This document shows positions 16,331 to 28,859 of a stretch of 64,000 nucleotides of DNA, one piece after another (position 1 is the stretch's first letter; each line of letters opens with the position of its first letter). The position numbers and the translations under genes were made by a program. Under the pieces are notes generated by a model. The model ran no database searches, was not told where the DNA came from, and saw nothing but the letters and a program-made list of their open reading frames with translations. The stretch is taken from assembly GCA_947683625.1 (NCBI GenBank), contig CANTUR010000682.1, forward strand, positions 248,001-312,000, in the 5' to 3' direction. The DNA is from Mallotus nudiflorus. Taxonomy: Eukaryota > Streptophyta > Magnoliopsida > Malpighiales > Euphorbiaceae.

Positions 16331-17329
16331 CGAGGGCTTTGAATTTTTTTTTTTTTTTTAAATTTTTTATGTAAAGAATCCAAAATAAAAATCTTAGGGC
16401 TTGGATGGTCCAAAATTTTGACATAGCTTCGTCGGTCCACATGATTTTTGCGTTCCTCCACATCACTTCATCTTTCCATCGCTGAGGATAGGGTCCTTAC
16501 TTTTCAACAGGGATAGGATTATTGGAATTGAGCATCTATATGCATGCATGAATCTATTATCAGAAACTTTAACAACTTGGAAGAGTTCATTTTAGAAGAT
16601 AAAAAATATTAAATTCTGTTAATTTATGCATCTAAATTAACTTTTTTAAATCTAAATTTCTGAGATTTAAACTCTAGCAAACTGTAACTAATTTATTTAT
16701 ACCTGAGTAGGATTATAAGATAAAAAAAAAGAAAATCTTTTAATAACTGATTTAATATAATTTCTATGACTTAAGTTGAAACATTATTTAAGTGGAAATA
16801 ATCTCCTATTAACTAATACTAATAGTTTATGATATCCAGATTTAAAGTGCATTGATTCATAATTTTTTAGGAATCTAAATGATATATGTCTTGAAAATTC
16901 TTAATGAGTATTGCTGATCATAAACCATCAAACTATTTATATGATAAAAATAAGCAATAAATAATAAATTACCTACGAATTTGTTGCTTCACAAGTATAA
17001 CTAGAGAGAGCTACATGAATTTTCATCATTACATGAAGTAATTATTGTTGATATTATTATTATTATTATTATTATATGAAATTATATAATTTAAATATTG
17101 ATAGATTGTATAATAAAAGATAATCTTTTTATTTTAAAAATATCTTTGAAAATAAATAATTAGTAGGCCTAGTTTAGCATTCAAATAAAGCTCCCACCGC
17201 TTATTGGCGCACTAATTTCTTTTAAATGTTTGATCATTGCTTCTTTTTACATGGGAATGAGAGCAGTCTTTATCCATATGGACCGAAATTGCATATGGCA
17301 CTTTCATTTTAGCAAACTTTTTGTGAACA
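16331..17329. other. unassigned AT-rich spacer
   Basis: I see no ORF or recognised element. It contains a short TTA microsatellite near 17055-17075 and lies inside the inverted-repeat loop. Confidence 0.3.
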
Positions 17330-17600
17330 TTAAAGAACCAGAAAATCTATTCTTATGGCACTTTCATCAATTTGAGTGATTATGCGTCTTCAACCCATCA
17401 ATTGATCCAAATATAACCACAAGTTATAAGCAACCAAAGTGGATCATAACTTACTCCCAATCCACTATTGTATGTGAGGAGGTTCCACAAAAGCCTTTAT
17501 GTTCGTAGCTTCATCCTATTAAATTTTCTTGTGCCAGCATTAGCCATAAAATGTGAATAGAAATTATTTTCATGTTTAATATGGTGTAGGTTGTACACCT
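17330..17600 (-). mobile_element. copia 3'-end fragment
   Basis: It shares long stretches in the same orientation with 60960-61200, for example the CAACCCATCAATTGATCC block. That second copy lies next to copia RT/RNase H coding sequence on the minus strand. The fragment therefore derives from the 3' region of the same copia family. Confidence 0.6.
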
Positions 17601-17657
17601 TGTAATTTCAATAAAAAAAAGCAGCTATATAACAAAGTTTTAATATTGGAAATGAAG

Positions 17658-17694
<37 letters not shown>

Positions 17695-17939
17695 TGACAT
17701 GAATAATATTGTAAATGGAACTAAAAAATAAAAATTTTTAAGTTAATATTACATATTGACCCTAAATATATGAAGCTAATCAATAGATATAAATTATTAT
17801 CATATATATATATATATATACAACGTGTAGCTACACGAATAGTGTATTGAGGCTCGGTAAAATATATATAAAAAAAAGAAAATTGATTTTTCCCCAAATA
17901 ATGGGGCTATTAACTGGAGATTATTTTGAAAAATTAATA

Positions 17940-18500
17940 GCTATAATCACCTAATTTTTGAATGATTTGAATTTGTATGTGACGGAAGATCTAATAATTA
18001 AAATTGATTATAAAATTAAATTTATCAAATCTAATTTATTGGTTTTTAATTAAATTGTAAATTATTTTTAATAATTATTTTTAAATTTTTATTTGCTTGT
18101 TTATTTATTTATTTTAATTATATTTTTTTAAAATAAATTTTAAAAAAGAAAATAAAAAAAAGAGAAAGAGAAAATTAAAAAAAGAGAATGAAAGGGCCCG
18201 AAGTTGGCCCAAAATCAAATTAATCTCAGATTTTAATTAGGATTTCTTGTAAAATTAATTACAATTAGGAAAACAGTAGATTAAGTTTTTTTACTTGCTT
18301 ATGTTTGGGTTTTTATTTTATTTTCTAGGCCCGTTAGGTTTTTATTATTTTGTTTATGTTTGGGCTTTTTATTTATTTTATTATTTTTGGCTCATTTGTA
18401 TATTTATTAATTTAGGTTTATTTAACCAGACTTTAGGTCCATCTTTTAATTAGTCCAATTAACTAAATAGATTCATAATTTAATGAATTCATTATATAAA
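17940..18500 (+). mobile_element. Tat-type LTR fragment, 5' portion
   Basis: Beginning near TATAATCACC, it parallels the start of the T2 LTR read in reverse from 26601. Landmarks are the GTATGTGACGGAAGA region, the ATTAAATTGTAAATTATTTTTA region, and later the GGCCCGTTAGG/GGCTTTT region. A TAATGGGGC tract just upstream (17900-17910) resembles the T2 polypurine tract. It is probably one LTR with 19960-20746, interrupted by the right arm of the inverted repeat. Confidence 0.5.
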
Positions 18501-18529
18501 TATACAAAAAATGAAAAAAAAAACATTGT

Positions 18530-19487
18530 TGACTTTAAAACTATTTTTTTAAATTTTTTTCTTTCAAATATAATTTATTCTCTTTGTCACCTTTATTTTT
18601 AGAGTTGTCTTTTTTTTAATATTTTTTTTACTGATTTTTTCAATTTTTTTACTTTATATATTTTTTTTCAACATTTTGTTTGTTTCCTTTTTTAACAATT
18701 TTTTTTTGTTTTATACTGTTTTCTTCTTTTTTTAAATATTTTTTTACTGTCTTATCTATTTTTTTCACAATATTTTTGGCTCAACATTTTTTTCTAATAT
18801 TTTTTCTACTATCTTCATTTTTTTCTCAACATTTTTTTTGCTAAACATTTTTTTTTCTATTTTTATAGTATTATATTTATCTTTTATTTTTTCTCAACAA
18901 TTTTTCTAATGTCTTCATTTTTTCTCAAAATTTTTTATTTTTATTTTTAAGGTACTACCTTTATTTTATTGTCAATGTATTTTTTTACTCAATATTTTTT
19001 TCTATTAAGATTTTTTTTAAATGCATAATTATGAACTAAACATATTCAATTGTTGTTAAACTAAGCAATAAATAACTTCAAATGTTGTAATAACAATAAA
19101 GAAATAAAATTTTCTCATTTTATATTTGTAAAGAATAAGGATTTTATTTTATTTTTACTTTAATTTATTTATTAAAATGTCCAATAACTTTTAAAAAAAA
19201 AATTATTTGATACTTATTTGATCATCAATATATAACAAATTTACAATTCTTATGATGTATTTGTAATATATAAAAAAACTCAAAAAAAAAAAAAATCAAC
19301 AAATACAAAAAAACTAAAAACAACAACTAAAATAATAAAACAAAAAAAATCAACAAAATTTTATAGTTGTTGATTGTTGTTCTTTTTTTTAGTTTTTTCA
19401 TCATTAATAATAAAATTAAAACCATAAATATAATTTTCCTTTTATTAGTATCAATAATAAAAATAATAATTTATTTGATATATTTCA
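18530..19487. repeat. right arm of the large AT-rich inverted repeat
   Basis: This is the inverted counterpart of 15493-16330. Its inner half is a run of degenerate units containing CTCAACATTTTTT on this strand. Beyond 19487, 19510-19660 holds a roughly 75-bp tandem duplication (AATAATTATTGAA...GAGTAATTTTT), so the arm may extend further than can be tested. Confidence 0.75.
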
Positions 19488-19820
19488 TAATATTTTTGTT
19501 ATTTTTATTGAAAAATAATTATTGAAAACTATGAGTAATTTTTACTTTAATTATTTTAAATTTTAAATTCTAAATAATTATGAAAAAAATAATTATTGAA
19601 GACTACGAGTAATTTTTTAGTTTAATTAGTTTAATTTTTATATTCTAAATAATAGTAAGTTTCAAAATTAAAAAAATTATTATTTTAAATATAAAATTAA
19701 ATTATTTAAAATATACAAATTAAATAAATATATACAATAAACTTATATTATAAAAATGACTTCAAGAATAATAAATAGGAAAAAAAATTACTGCAAAATC
19801 AAAAACACGCAAAAAGGCCA

Positions 19821-19857
19821 AAGTTTGGGACATTCTTTCAAAAAGTCCCAAACTTTT
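19821..19857. other. perfect 12-bp stem-loop
   Basis: AAAGTTTGGGAC and GTCCCAAACTTT are exact reverse complements separated by about 13 bases. It lies between the AT-rich arm and the resumed LTR and has no T-run, so it is not called a terminator. Confidence 0.7.
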
Positions 19858-19959
19858 GACAAAAGTGAAAGCAAACCAAATAGAAATGAAAGAAAAAAAA
19901 GCGGGCATGCCACAAAAGAAATAAAGGGCGTTGATTAGGCCCATATATGATATTAATCC

Positions 19960-20746
19960 TAATTTAATTAGGTTTAGGTTTAATTAATTAAAATATATTT
20001 TTAGGTCCATAATTAGTTTGGTTTAGGTTAGAAATAATTTAAACCCACCTAGTTAATTTAGATATAGGCTCATTTAGTTTAATTAAAATTAATTAGCTAT
20101 AGCCCATTGACTAAAGCACTTTCCCATAACTTGTAAACTTAGGATTACCTTAGAATTAAAAGATGTAGAATTAGGTCCACTAATTTAAATATTTCATAAT
20201 TTTTATACTTAGACCCACTTATTAGAATTAAAATAAGTAGATATAGGTTCACTTAATTAAAGTTAAATAGGAATTAGGCTCATTAGTTTTTAAGTTTACT
20301 TGCAAATTAAAATATGTAAATTTAACCCATCTAATTAAAATCAATGTAGATTAGACTAACTTAGGGGTTGTATGCTTTGAATAAATGCAATTTTTATGTG
20401 TTTTTTCATATGACTTGTTGTCTGGAGTTGATTACTAAATTAGGATTTATATGAAATTGCATGTAATTAGATAATAAGATAGTGATTTATAAACTAATTT
20501 TAAATGAACACGAGACTAAGAAAAGTTGGTACTCTGTATCCAGAATCTTTTGGTTATGGTGCTAACTTTCTTTTAGATAATCGAGTTACCACTACTAGTC
20601 AGTTGTCGTAGTTATTACCCTGAGTGGTGATTTCTCATCTCCATGCTATATCTTTGTAATATAGTAGTGTGTTTTCTAGAGCTCTGAGTTCAAATAGTGT
20701 CACGATTGCAATATACTTGGGTGTGCGCTAAACTCCGCCATCTACA
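19960..20746 (+). mobile_element. Tat-type LTR fragment, 3' portion
   Basis: It parallels the last 790 bases of the LTRs at 46480-48544 and 57169-59080. Shared features are the repeated TTAGGCCCA-type motifs, then the GTTGGTATTC and GGTTATGGTGCTAGCTTTC blocks, then the GTGCGCTAAACTCCGCCATCTACA terminus. Sequence after 20746 (ATGGGCGGTGATAC) is not a clear Tat primer site, so this could be a 3' LTR end or a decayed 5' LTR. Confidence 0.65.
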
Positions 20747-21729
20747 ATGGGCGGTGATACACTGTTACTTGTCGCTATCCTATAAATATTACATTTCAAG
20801 AATTGTTTAATCCTTATCTTCTTCTTCAAAATGGGAGTCATTTCTTTACTTTGTTAATCCATTTTAACTCCATGGTTTTCAACTTACTACCCCTAGTATT
20901 GATGGCTTCATTGATTAGCTTCCTCACTTTGCCATCTTCCATACAATTCCATCAATTCTATACTTTTATGAACTAGATTTAAGCAATAATGTTTTTTTAC
21001 TAGTTTCCCCACATTGGTTATTGTCATTAGTGGCCTATCTTTTTTAGACATCCTTTCATTTCCTTACTAGGTCAATAGCTTCTTAGGTTTTTACATAAAG
21101 ACTTGATATACTATTTTTGAACAAGAATAACTTTGTGCAAAAAAACTTGAAAACCTTGGCGCAATACCTTTTCTTCTTCTTACCTTAGTTAAAAGTAAGT
21201 TTACATGATAAATTCAGTGAAACATATCTTCGGTGTATCCTCAACATTAAAAGAAATACTATTCTTGAATAATCTCCTAAAAGATTACATACCTTATGAG
21301 TTAGGTTTCTTGAAAGAACTAGTAACAACTTAATTACTTATAGGTCATTAATTTACCTTGGTCATTAGGATGTTTAGCCAAGATTGAAAAACTCAACCTC
21401 ATCGAAAAACTATTATATAGTTAGTTGTTGGAGGTGGTTTGTGCATTGCTGTGGCAACAAATGCCCTGCTTTCTTGAAGACCTTTGGTGCCCTCTTCAAC
21501 ATAAGTAAAGGTACAATAATTGATGTGTAATAACATCAAAAGTATTCTTGACTTCCTAGTGTCCTTTTGTTAATTATGAATTCAAGCTAGTTGAACCTTC
21601 TTTAGCTTAAAGTGGCTATCGAGCCTCAAGTACCTCTCTAAAAAAAAAGCAACCAAAGTGTTTCTTTTATAGAAGAGTACAGAGGCTTGTAGCTTCATCA
21701 TTTCAAGGAAGATTCTAGTCAAACTAAAA
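20747..21729. other. unassigned stretch upstream of an Athila protease remnant
   Basis: By position it may be decayed Athila gag, but no reading frame or motif supports this. Confidence 0.25.
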
Positions 21730-22209
21730 TATTTAGGAAGTTTTACAATCCCTTGTACCATTGATTCTAAAGAATTTCCTAAATGCTTGTGTGACTTAGG
21801 AATTATCATCAATCTTATGCCTCTTTCTTTTTTTAGGGAATTGAATCTTGGAGATATGATTAATACTAACATGACTCTTTAACTTGCTAATTAGTCAATT
21901 AAAAAATCATATGGAGTGGTTTAAGATGTGCTTGTTCAAGTTGACAAGTTCATATTTCCGGTGGACTTTATGATATTAGACTATGAGCAAGATAAGCATT
22001 CCCCCTTGATTTTAGGAAGTCACTTTCTCAACACTGGAAGGGTAGTGATTGATGTACATAAGGGCAAAATTACTCTAAGGGTTGGAGAAGAGAAGGTGGA
22101 CTTTATGATGAATAGGCTTAGAAAGGACATAAAGGATGAACATCCTAATGAAGAAGAAAAAAAGGTGAATAAAGAAATCAAGGAAGCATCATTGATTTTA
22201 AAGAAATAG
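21730..22209 (+). pseudogene. Athila-lineage aspartic protease remnant
   Basis: One frame reads through this stretch with three in-frame stops. It contains a CxCDLG motif followed by NLMPLSFFREL, the Athila form of the protease active site (DLG rather than DTG). Next comes the DVLVQVDKFIFPVDFMILD block, PLILGSHFLNTGRVVIDVHKG, and a final LRVGEEKV segment. This order is the standard pepsin-like retroviral protease fold in Athila polyproteins. The open part starts at 21928. The RT that should follow is absent: after 22209 comes an unrecognised basic stretch (22258-22449), so the element is internally deleted. Confidence 0.82.
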
Positions 22210-22257
22210 TAGCCTATTTTGAATTAAAATCCCTTACCTTTTTAAGTCGAGAATAAG

Positions 22258-22449
22258 GTGAAGAGAGTCAAAACTAAAATAAATTTGAAGAAAAGAGCTA
22301 AGCAAATGAGTAGGATGATATACATTCCTAAGAAGTATGTTGCTTTTAAGGGCAAAATGAAGCTTGACTCAAGACATTTTAGAAAGGATGAACATCAAGC
22401 ATTGGCCAATATCAAGGATGAAGGGTGCTCAACCTTAACAATCATTTGA
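22258..22449 (+). CDS. short basic open stretch of unknown nature downstream of the Athila protease
   Basis: 63 codons, very Lys/Arg-rich, lying 48 bases after the protease remnant where RT would begin. I do not recognise it. It may be a decayed linker left after deletion of RT and integrase. Confidence 0.25.
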   Translation: MKRVKTKINLKKRAKQMSRMIYIPKKYVAFKGKMKLDSRHFRKDEHQALANIKDEGCSTLTII

Positions 22450-23100
22450 CACATTGAATAAATAAGGACATGGTTAAGCTAAAGACCCAAAATTAACATA
22501 TTTTTAATTTGAATTTTGATTTTTACTTTTTGTTTTGTTCAAATTTGATTTATATTTTTATTTAGCGATTATCATCTATCAAGTTTCTTTTAATTATTTA
22601 TATTTGAAGCTTATATGTTAATTTAGTATTTCTTTGGGTGTAGGGAAAAAGTCGCGACCGCTGCCATTCATGTGATTGCTCAATCAAATTTTCAGGAAAA
22701 ATTTATGATCACTATATGATCGATAGGCCAGCCTTTATGCTCAGTATGCACTTATGAATTACTTGCGATCATGTCTTCCTATATTTTAGCTGTCCAAGCC
22801 TCTTTATCACGATTGTGCATTAACCATGATCACGGTATAACCCTAAACAATAATTAAATCAACCGCCACCCATTTCCCCCCTATTTATTTTTTAAAACCT
22901 ATGATCTTTAACCTCTCGCAATCTTCGCTAACTACTAAATTTTATCCCCAAATAAATTTCTCCCTTTAAATCTATTAACCTAACTTAAATTGCATCCTTT
23001 CTATCTCATCACATCCTAGCTCTAGCACTTTTTTTCGCAAATCATCACAAAACCCCTTCTCCCATTATTGCAAAAATAAAACATCTCCATTTTTTAACCA
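22450..23100. other. Athila internal non-coding region
   Basis: I see no ORF. It lies between the protease remnant and the downstream ORF and carries several GATCAT/ATGATC-containing short inverted motifs (22665-22835). Confidence 0.3.
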
Positions 23101-23800
23101 ATGTCGACATCATGTAGCAAGAAGAAGGTAAAGATGTTGGGGACTGAAATTACATAGAAGGAGAGGGAAGTTAATCTTGCCAAGAAGTATGGAGCACCTT
23201 TCCCAATCCAAACCCTAAAAGAAGGAGATAAGTACATTATTTTTATTCAAAATTTTTTTATTGTCCTTAAATGTTTGGATATGGAGACTCTAGAAGGTGT
23301 TAAGTTAAAGGATAGGGTATTAACACTTTATGATAAATTAGGATGGAAGAAATTTATGGGTCTCAATCATGATGTGTATAAATATTTAACATCAGAGTTT
23401 TACACAACTCTGTAATTATCAGATCAAGCCCACAAGAAATTTAAATACCGGTTAAGTGGGAAGCCTATCACTATTGATTATGATACTATGTCAGCACTTT
23501 ATATAAACTATTTATTTTTACTTTTGGTAGCCATAAGAATTTTGGCTAATCTAAAATTTGAGTTAGATAGACTTATAAGAGAAACAAAACACTTTGAGCA
23601 CCTAATGCTGTATTTTTTTAGACCATCATATGAGTTATATAGGTAAAACTTAGATCAATATATGTACAACATATTAAGTATGGATGGAATGCAAATAATC
23701 AATATATTAGGGAGAGGTTTTAGGATCTTTTTTCTCATTTCTTTATTTACCCACTTGATAAAATGTCAAAATTTATGGCAACACTTGTAATTGTATGCTA
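23101..23800 (+). pseudogene. Athila-type post-pol ORF remnant (plant retrotransposon ORF-1-like domain)
   Basis: Starting at an ATG at 23101, the frame stays open apart from stops near 23155 and 23413 for over 400 bases. It opens with a Ser/Lys-rich N-terminus. A pattern like LKCLDMETL...LYDKLGWKKFM...DVYKYLTSEFYTTL follows, then KYRLSGKPITIDYDTMSALY. The order (aromatic tryptophan turn, YLTSEF helix, then a strand with RLSG) is what I know from the ORF found in Athila elements, whose function is undefined and which is sometimes called envelope-like. Later stretches to about 23800 are compatible but broken. It is in the same orientation as the protease remnant, so both belong to one plus-strand Athila copy. 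Confidence 0.62.
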
Positions 23801-24003
23801 TAATTAATGAACATCTATAAAACTATACTGAAAGAACTCAGTACATTATAGGATGAAGGAAGAGGATATTGATTATACAAAGTGGGCAAATGGGTAAAAG
23901 AGGGGTAAGTGCTATTAATTTTTAGTTTAAACCAAATGGTATGTGTCTAGATTAGTTTTTAAGGCTGCATTTTTCACATTTTTTATGAATCTAAGAAGCA
24001 TAT

Positions 24004-26339
24004 TATAGACAATGGGATTTAGCATGCATCTAAGATTTTAGCAACTGTGACACTATTTGAGCTCAGGGCTATAGAGAACGCACTATCATATCATAAGGAT
24101 ATGATATGGAGATGAGTAGTTGCCACTCAGGGTAATAATTGAGACAATTTGAAGGTGGTGATACTCTATTCTTTAAAAGAAAACTAGCACCATAATCAGA
24201 AGATTCTGTATATGGAATACCAACTTCTCTTAGTTTTGTGTTCATTTAGAAATAGTTTATTAATAACTAAATTATTCTCTATTTACATGCAATTTCATAT
24301 AAACTCTAATTTTGCTTACATCTAACTCTAATACAACTAGTCATGAAAAAATACATAAACAATGCATGTAAAGAGCACAACATCCTTAAATTAGTTTATT
24401 AAATATTGGTTTTAATTAAAGTTAACTAAATCTACATGTTTTGTTTATAACTGAAAATTATGCTAAAGGTGGGCCTTATTAAATTAGTGAGCCTATATCT
24501 ATTTGTTTTAATTCTAAAAATGGGCTTAAGTCCATTAATTTTAATGGAAATGAGTTGGGTTAGATTAGTAGGCCTAATCCTAATTAATTTTAATTTAAAT
24601 GAAATGATCCTAAATTTATTTATTTTAAAAAAGAAAATGATTTAAATGAGCTAGGTTAAGTTTAAGTTAATTTTAATTAAGTTAAAGTGGGCTTAACTCT
24701 AAGTTAATCCTAATAGGACTAAATTGATTTTAAAGTTAATCAAACCTAAATCCAATTTTAAAAGCCTATTAATTAAATGAGTTAAAGTATAATGTGGGCT
24801 TAGGGCCCTAAACGTACAAAAATAAATAAACAAGTCCAAATAATAAAATGAAGCAAATAATGAATTAAAAACATACATTCAGTGATTTCTAACCCTAATT
24901 TTAATTACATGCAACCTAAATTAATTTAAAGCCACTATTAATTTTAGTAGGGTTTTATCTAATTGAACCTAATTTACTAATCAATTTTAAAGTGTAGAAA
25001 ATTAAAAGCTTCCATTATATTCTTACTACTGGGGCTATTATAAAATCTACCAAAAATAATAAAGAAAATAAAATTAAAATTACAACCCTTAAGAAAATAA
25101 ATAAAACAAATTCAAAAAAAAAAAAAAGATAGAACAAAATAAAAAATACATAAAAATTAAATTGAGATTTTAATTCTTGGTTTTCATTCATTGATTGTCT
25201 AAAAACTTTTCTTGGTTCAATGACGTGTTCATTATCGCAGAAAGTTATCCCACCATCATAAATAGAAAAAATAAATAAATAAAGATCAGTAATTAAATAA
25301 AATTAAAATTGAAATTAAAATTAAATTAAATCAAGATAAAATAAAAATAATGAAATAAGATAAATAGAGAAGAATAAAATAAAAAATGAAAGAATAAAAA
25401 GACAAAAAAGATAAACAATGGATATAAATACAAGTAACATAAATGCATGAAAAGTGAAATTAAAAAATAAAGTAAGAAGATAAACGAAGAAATAAAAAAG
25501 AATGATAAAACAAAAGTAACAAAACAAGTGAAAACAAAAGTTGGTCAAGAAGAAACAATAAAAAAAAAACAAAGCAAAGAGTGAATGAAATAGTGAAGTA
25601 CCGATTTGAAATTGATTCTTCGAATACAAATGAATAATAAAGAATTCAAAAATAAAATAAATCAGGATCAGCAAACAAACAGAATTAAAATTAACATTAA
25701 ATAAAATCACAATGAAATAAAATAAAAGAATCAAACAAAATAAAAAATAAAAAGATAAAGGAATAGAGAATAGATGATTTCCCCGTTGATAAAAAATTTA
25801 TAACTTTTGTTTTGTTTGTGATTTTAGTTTATTTGAATCTAATTATGATAAAAAATAAAAAAAAATAACGTGAAAATAAAAGAAAAAGTATTGCGTTTTG
25901 GTGGCTCACGACTAAGAATCAAAAAGATAGAAAAAGATGATAAAATCCTCTCCCTATGAAAGAAAAATTTTATTTATAAAAAATCAGTCCTGTAACTTTA
26001 TGTTGGCTACAATATAAAATTAAATTTAACATATATATATATATATATTATTTATCTAATAAAAACATATATGTATCACATGAAACAAAAAAACCAATGA
26101 AAATTAGAAAAAAAAATAACAAATATAAATAAATAAAGAAAAAGGAAATAAAAATTAAAAAAAATTATGGACTGATCTAAAACTATATTTCCGATCGGAA
26201 AACAATGCATTTGGCCAAATTTATGGCCATTTTTTGGATGGAAAATATTCCAATATTTTATGTTGAAAACGTTTCAATTTGTGAAGGCAAATGAACCTTT
26301 GGCCCATTCGGGCAAAAAATATTTTTTTTTTATTTTTTT

Positions 26340-26370
<31 letters not shown>

Positions 26371-26601
26371 TTGAATTTTCTCTTTATTATTTTTAAATTT
26401 TTTTTAAATTATATATATTTGAATTTTCTCTTTATTATTTTTAAATTTTTTTTAAATTAAATAAATAAAATCTAAAAATAATTTACAATGTAGTTCAAAA
26501 TCAATAAATCATGTCCAATAAAGCTAATTTCATAATTAATTTTCATTATTGGGTCGTTTGTCACATTCAAACTCAAGTTATCTAGAAATGGGGTGCTTAT
26601 A
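24004..26601 (-). mobile_element. T2 3' LTR
   Basis: It starts TATAGACAATGG and ends GGTGCTTATA in plus orientation. It aligns with 40382-41187 and, after the T3 insertion, with 59086-60693. Long open stretches on the minus strand (25321-25734) are low-complexity and not genes. A roughly 50-bp tandem duplication lies at 26360-26455. Confidence 0.85.
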
Positions 26602-26614
26602 ATTGCCCCATTTA
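26602..26614 (-). other. T2 polypurine tract
   Basis: On the minus strand it reads AAATGGGGCAAT directly before the LTR start TATAAGCACC. It confirms minus orientation and the 3' LTR boundary. Confidence 0.7.
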
Positions 26615-26739
26615 TCACTGTTTGCTTAACAAATTATGGCAAAGAGAATAAGCAACAATTTCAAAGTAAAGAGTTTAACACTTACCTGTATGCCATGACT
26701 ATGCATGACAATATGTAGTGTTGAATGTAATTTAAGGAA

Positions 26740-27960
26740 CACTAGAATTCTTGTGGAATTTCTAGTTGTGATACTATCACTGTGTTTAGTGAATAGCGAA
26801 TGACATTATGTTCAGTGCATTTTGAAAATAGACTATAGTTCTAGTGGAACATATAGCGGTGATGCTATCACCGTGTTTAGTGAATAACAGTTGACACTGT
26901 GTTCAGTGTGTTTTAAAAATATACTATAGTTCTGCTATCACTATGTTCAGTGAATAGCAGTTGACATTGTATTTATTGTATTATGAAAACAGGCTATAAT
27001 TTTGGTGGAACATATAGCAGTGATGCTATCATTATGCTTAGTAAATAGCAATTGATACTATGTTCAGTGTATTTTAAAAATAGACTCTGGTGTAACATAT
27101 AGCGATGATGCTATCACTCTATTTAGTGAATAGCAATTGACATTGTATTCAGTGTGTTTTGAAAATAGACTATAGTTCCAGTGGAACATATAACGGTGAT
27201 GCTATCACTATGTTCAGTGAATAGCAGTTGACACTGCATTCAGTGCATTTTGAAAATAGGCTATAGTTTCAGTGGAACATATAGCAGTGGTGCTATTACT
27301 ATGTTTAGTGAATAGCAATTGACACTGCATTTAGTGTATTTTGAAAACATGCTATAGTTTTGGTGGAACATATAGCGGTGATGCTATCACTGTGTTCAGT
27401 AAACAACGATTGACATTGTGTTTAGTGCATTTTAAAAACATGCTATAGTTCTAGTGGAACATATATCGGTAATGTTATCATTGTGTTTAGTGAATAGCAG
27501 TTGACACTACGTTCAGTGCACTTTGAAAATAGGCTATAGTTCCGATGGAACATATAGTGGTGATGCTATCACTATGTTTAATGAATAGCAGTTAACATTG
27601 TGTTCAGTGTATTTTGAAAACATGCTATAGTTTTGGTGGAACATATAGCGGTGATGCTATCACTGTGCTCACTGAATAGTAGTTGACATTGCATTTGGTA
27701 CATTTTGAAAATAGGCTATAGTTAATGTGGAATATATAGTGGCGATGGTATCATTGTGTTAGCAATTGATACTGCGTTCAGTGTACTATAGTTCTAGTGG
27801 AAAATATAGTGGTGATGCTATCACTCTGTTCAGTGAATAACAATTGACACGGTGTTTAGTGAATAACAATTGACACGGTGTTTAGTGAATAACAATTGAC
27901 ACGGTGTTCAGTGAATAGCAATTGACACTGTGTTTAGTGCATTTTGCTATATTCCTTGTA
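26740..27960. repeat. 91-bp tandem array in the T2 3' region
   Basis: The CTATAGTT landmark recurs at 27170, 27261, 27352, 27443, 27534 and 27625 with exact 91-bp spacing. Shorter and more degenerate units lie on both sides, for about 12 in total. Every unit contains the near-palindrome GGTGATGCTATCACY. At 27830-27930 a 26-bp subunit (AGTGAATAACAATTGACACG region) is itself amplified four times. Confidence 0.9.
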
Positions 27961-28250
27961 GGATGTTTAACATGTGATTTTCACTGTATTCCCTATGGAA
28001 CGTTTAGCAGGTGACACTATATTCCCTATGGGATGTTTAATGATAATGATTTTCACTATATTCCTTGTGGGATGTTTAGCGAAAATATGCTTAACTACCA
28101 TGTAGTGTCTAGCTAATTGATTTATAATTCCTGTGGAATGTCTATTAATTATGACTGAAAGTTTTGCTATATTTTCTATGGAATATTTAGTAAAAATATG
28201 CTATAACTAATGTGTAGTGTCTAGCAAATCGTGAGTTTGTAAATTTGAGT
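27950..28250. repeat. short-unit array with CCCTATGGGATGTTTA motif
   Basis: Four to five degenerate copies of a TATTCCCTATGGGATGTTTA motif. Its reverse complement matches the CATCCCATAGGGAATATAG motif of the T3 array at 56340-57010, linking the two 3' regions by descent. Confidence 0.75.
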
Positions 28251-28859
28251 TATAACTACTATATTGTAACATATAACTAAGTGATCTTGAAATTGTATTA
28301 TAACTACTGTGTATCATATAATAGAGTGAATATGAAATTTGTGTTGTGTATGCAAAATGCAAAAATCAAATTGGAATTTCATATTAACTAGGATTTTGAG
28401 ATTTTGTATTAATCAATTGTGCTGATTGAATGGAATTTTTGCTGATCATCTTTGAATTTTGCACTTTTTGATTAACTTGATAGCGCTAGTGCTAGTTCCA
28501 TATATTGGGTTTATCTTCTTCTGGAGTTGCTATTCTTGAATACTTATTAAAGTTAGTTTCAGAATGATAATTGCACAAACAAGTACATTATATTTTTGAA
28601 AATTTATATGGAAATTCATTACTTTATCATGAGATAATGTGCACTCAATGAATCTCACTAATTATGATTTTCATGACTATCATTTATTTGCCATTCGCAA
28701 AGGTCAAAGGTATTATTAATCATTTTACATTGAGAGCATATTTTTTACCAAGTGAAGAGTGTAATTCTGCTTAATTTTATGGAGAATTTAAGCATAAACA
28801 GATCAAATTCTGAGTATTAAAATAGTCTTTGAGTTATTTTTCTGCTTTTCTTCCTTATT

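Noticed and set aside
19756..19944. Overlapping 60-codon ORFs on both strands
   Set aside because: Short, compositional, no similarity, and they lie across a stem-loop and LTR boundary.
25321..25734. 137-codon minus-strand ORF rich in Phe, Leu and Ile
   Set aside because: It lies wholly within the T2 3' LTR in A-rich low-complexity sequence. The partner LTR (59597-59934) has only shifted, shorter versions, and there is no domain.
26740..27960. Possible CRISPR array
   Set aside because: Units are contiguous tandem repeats without unique spacers, in a plant retrotransposon 3' region.
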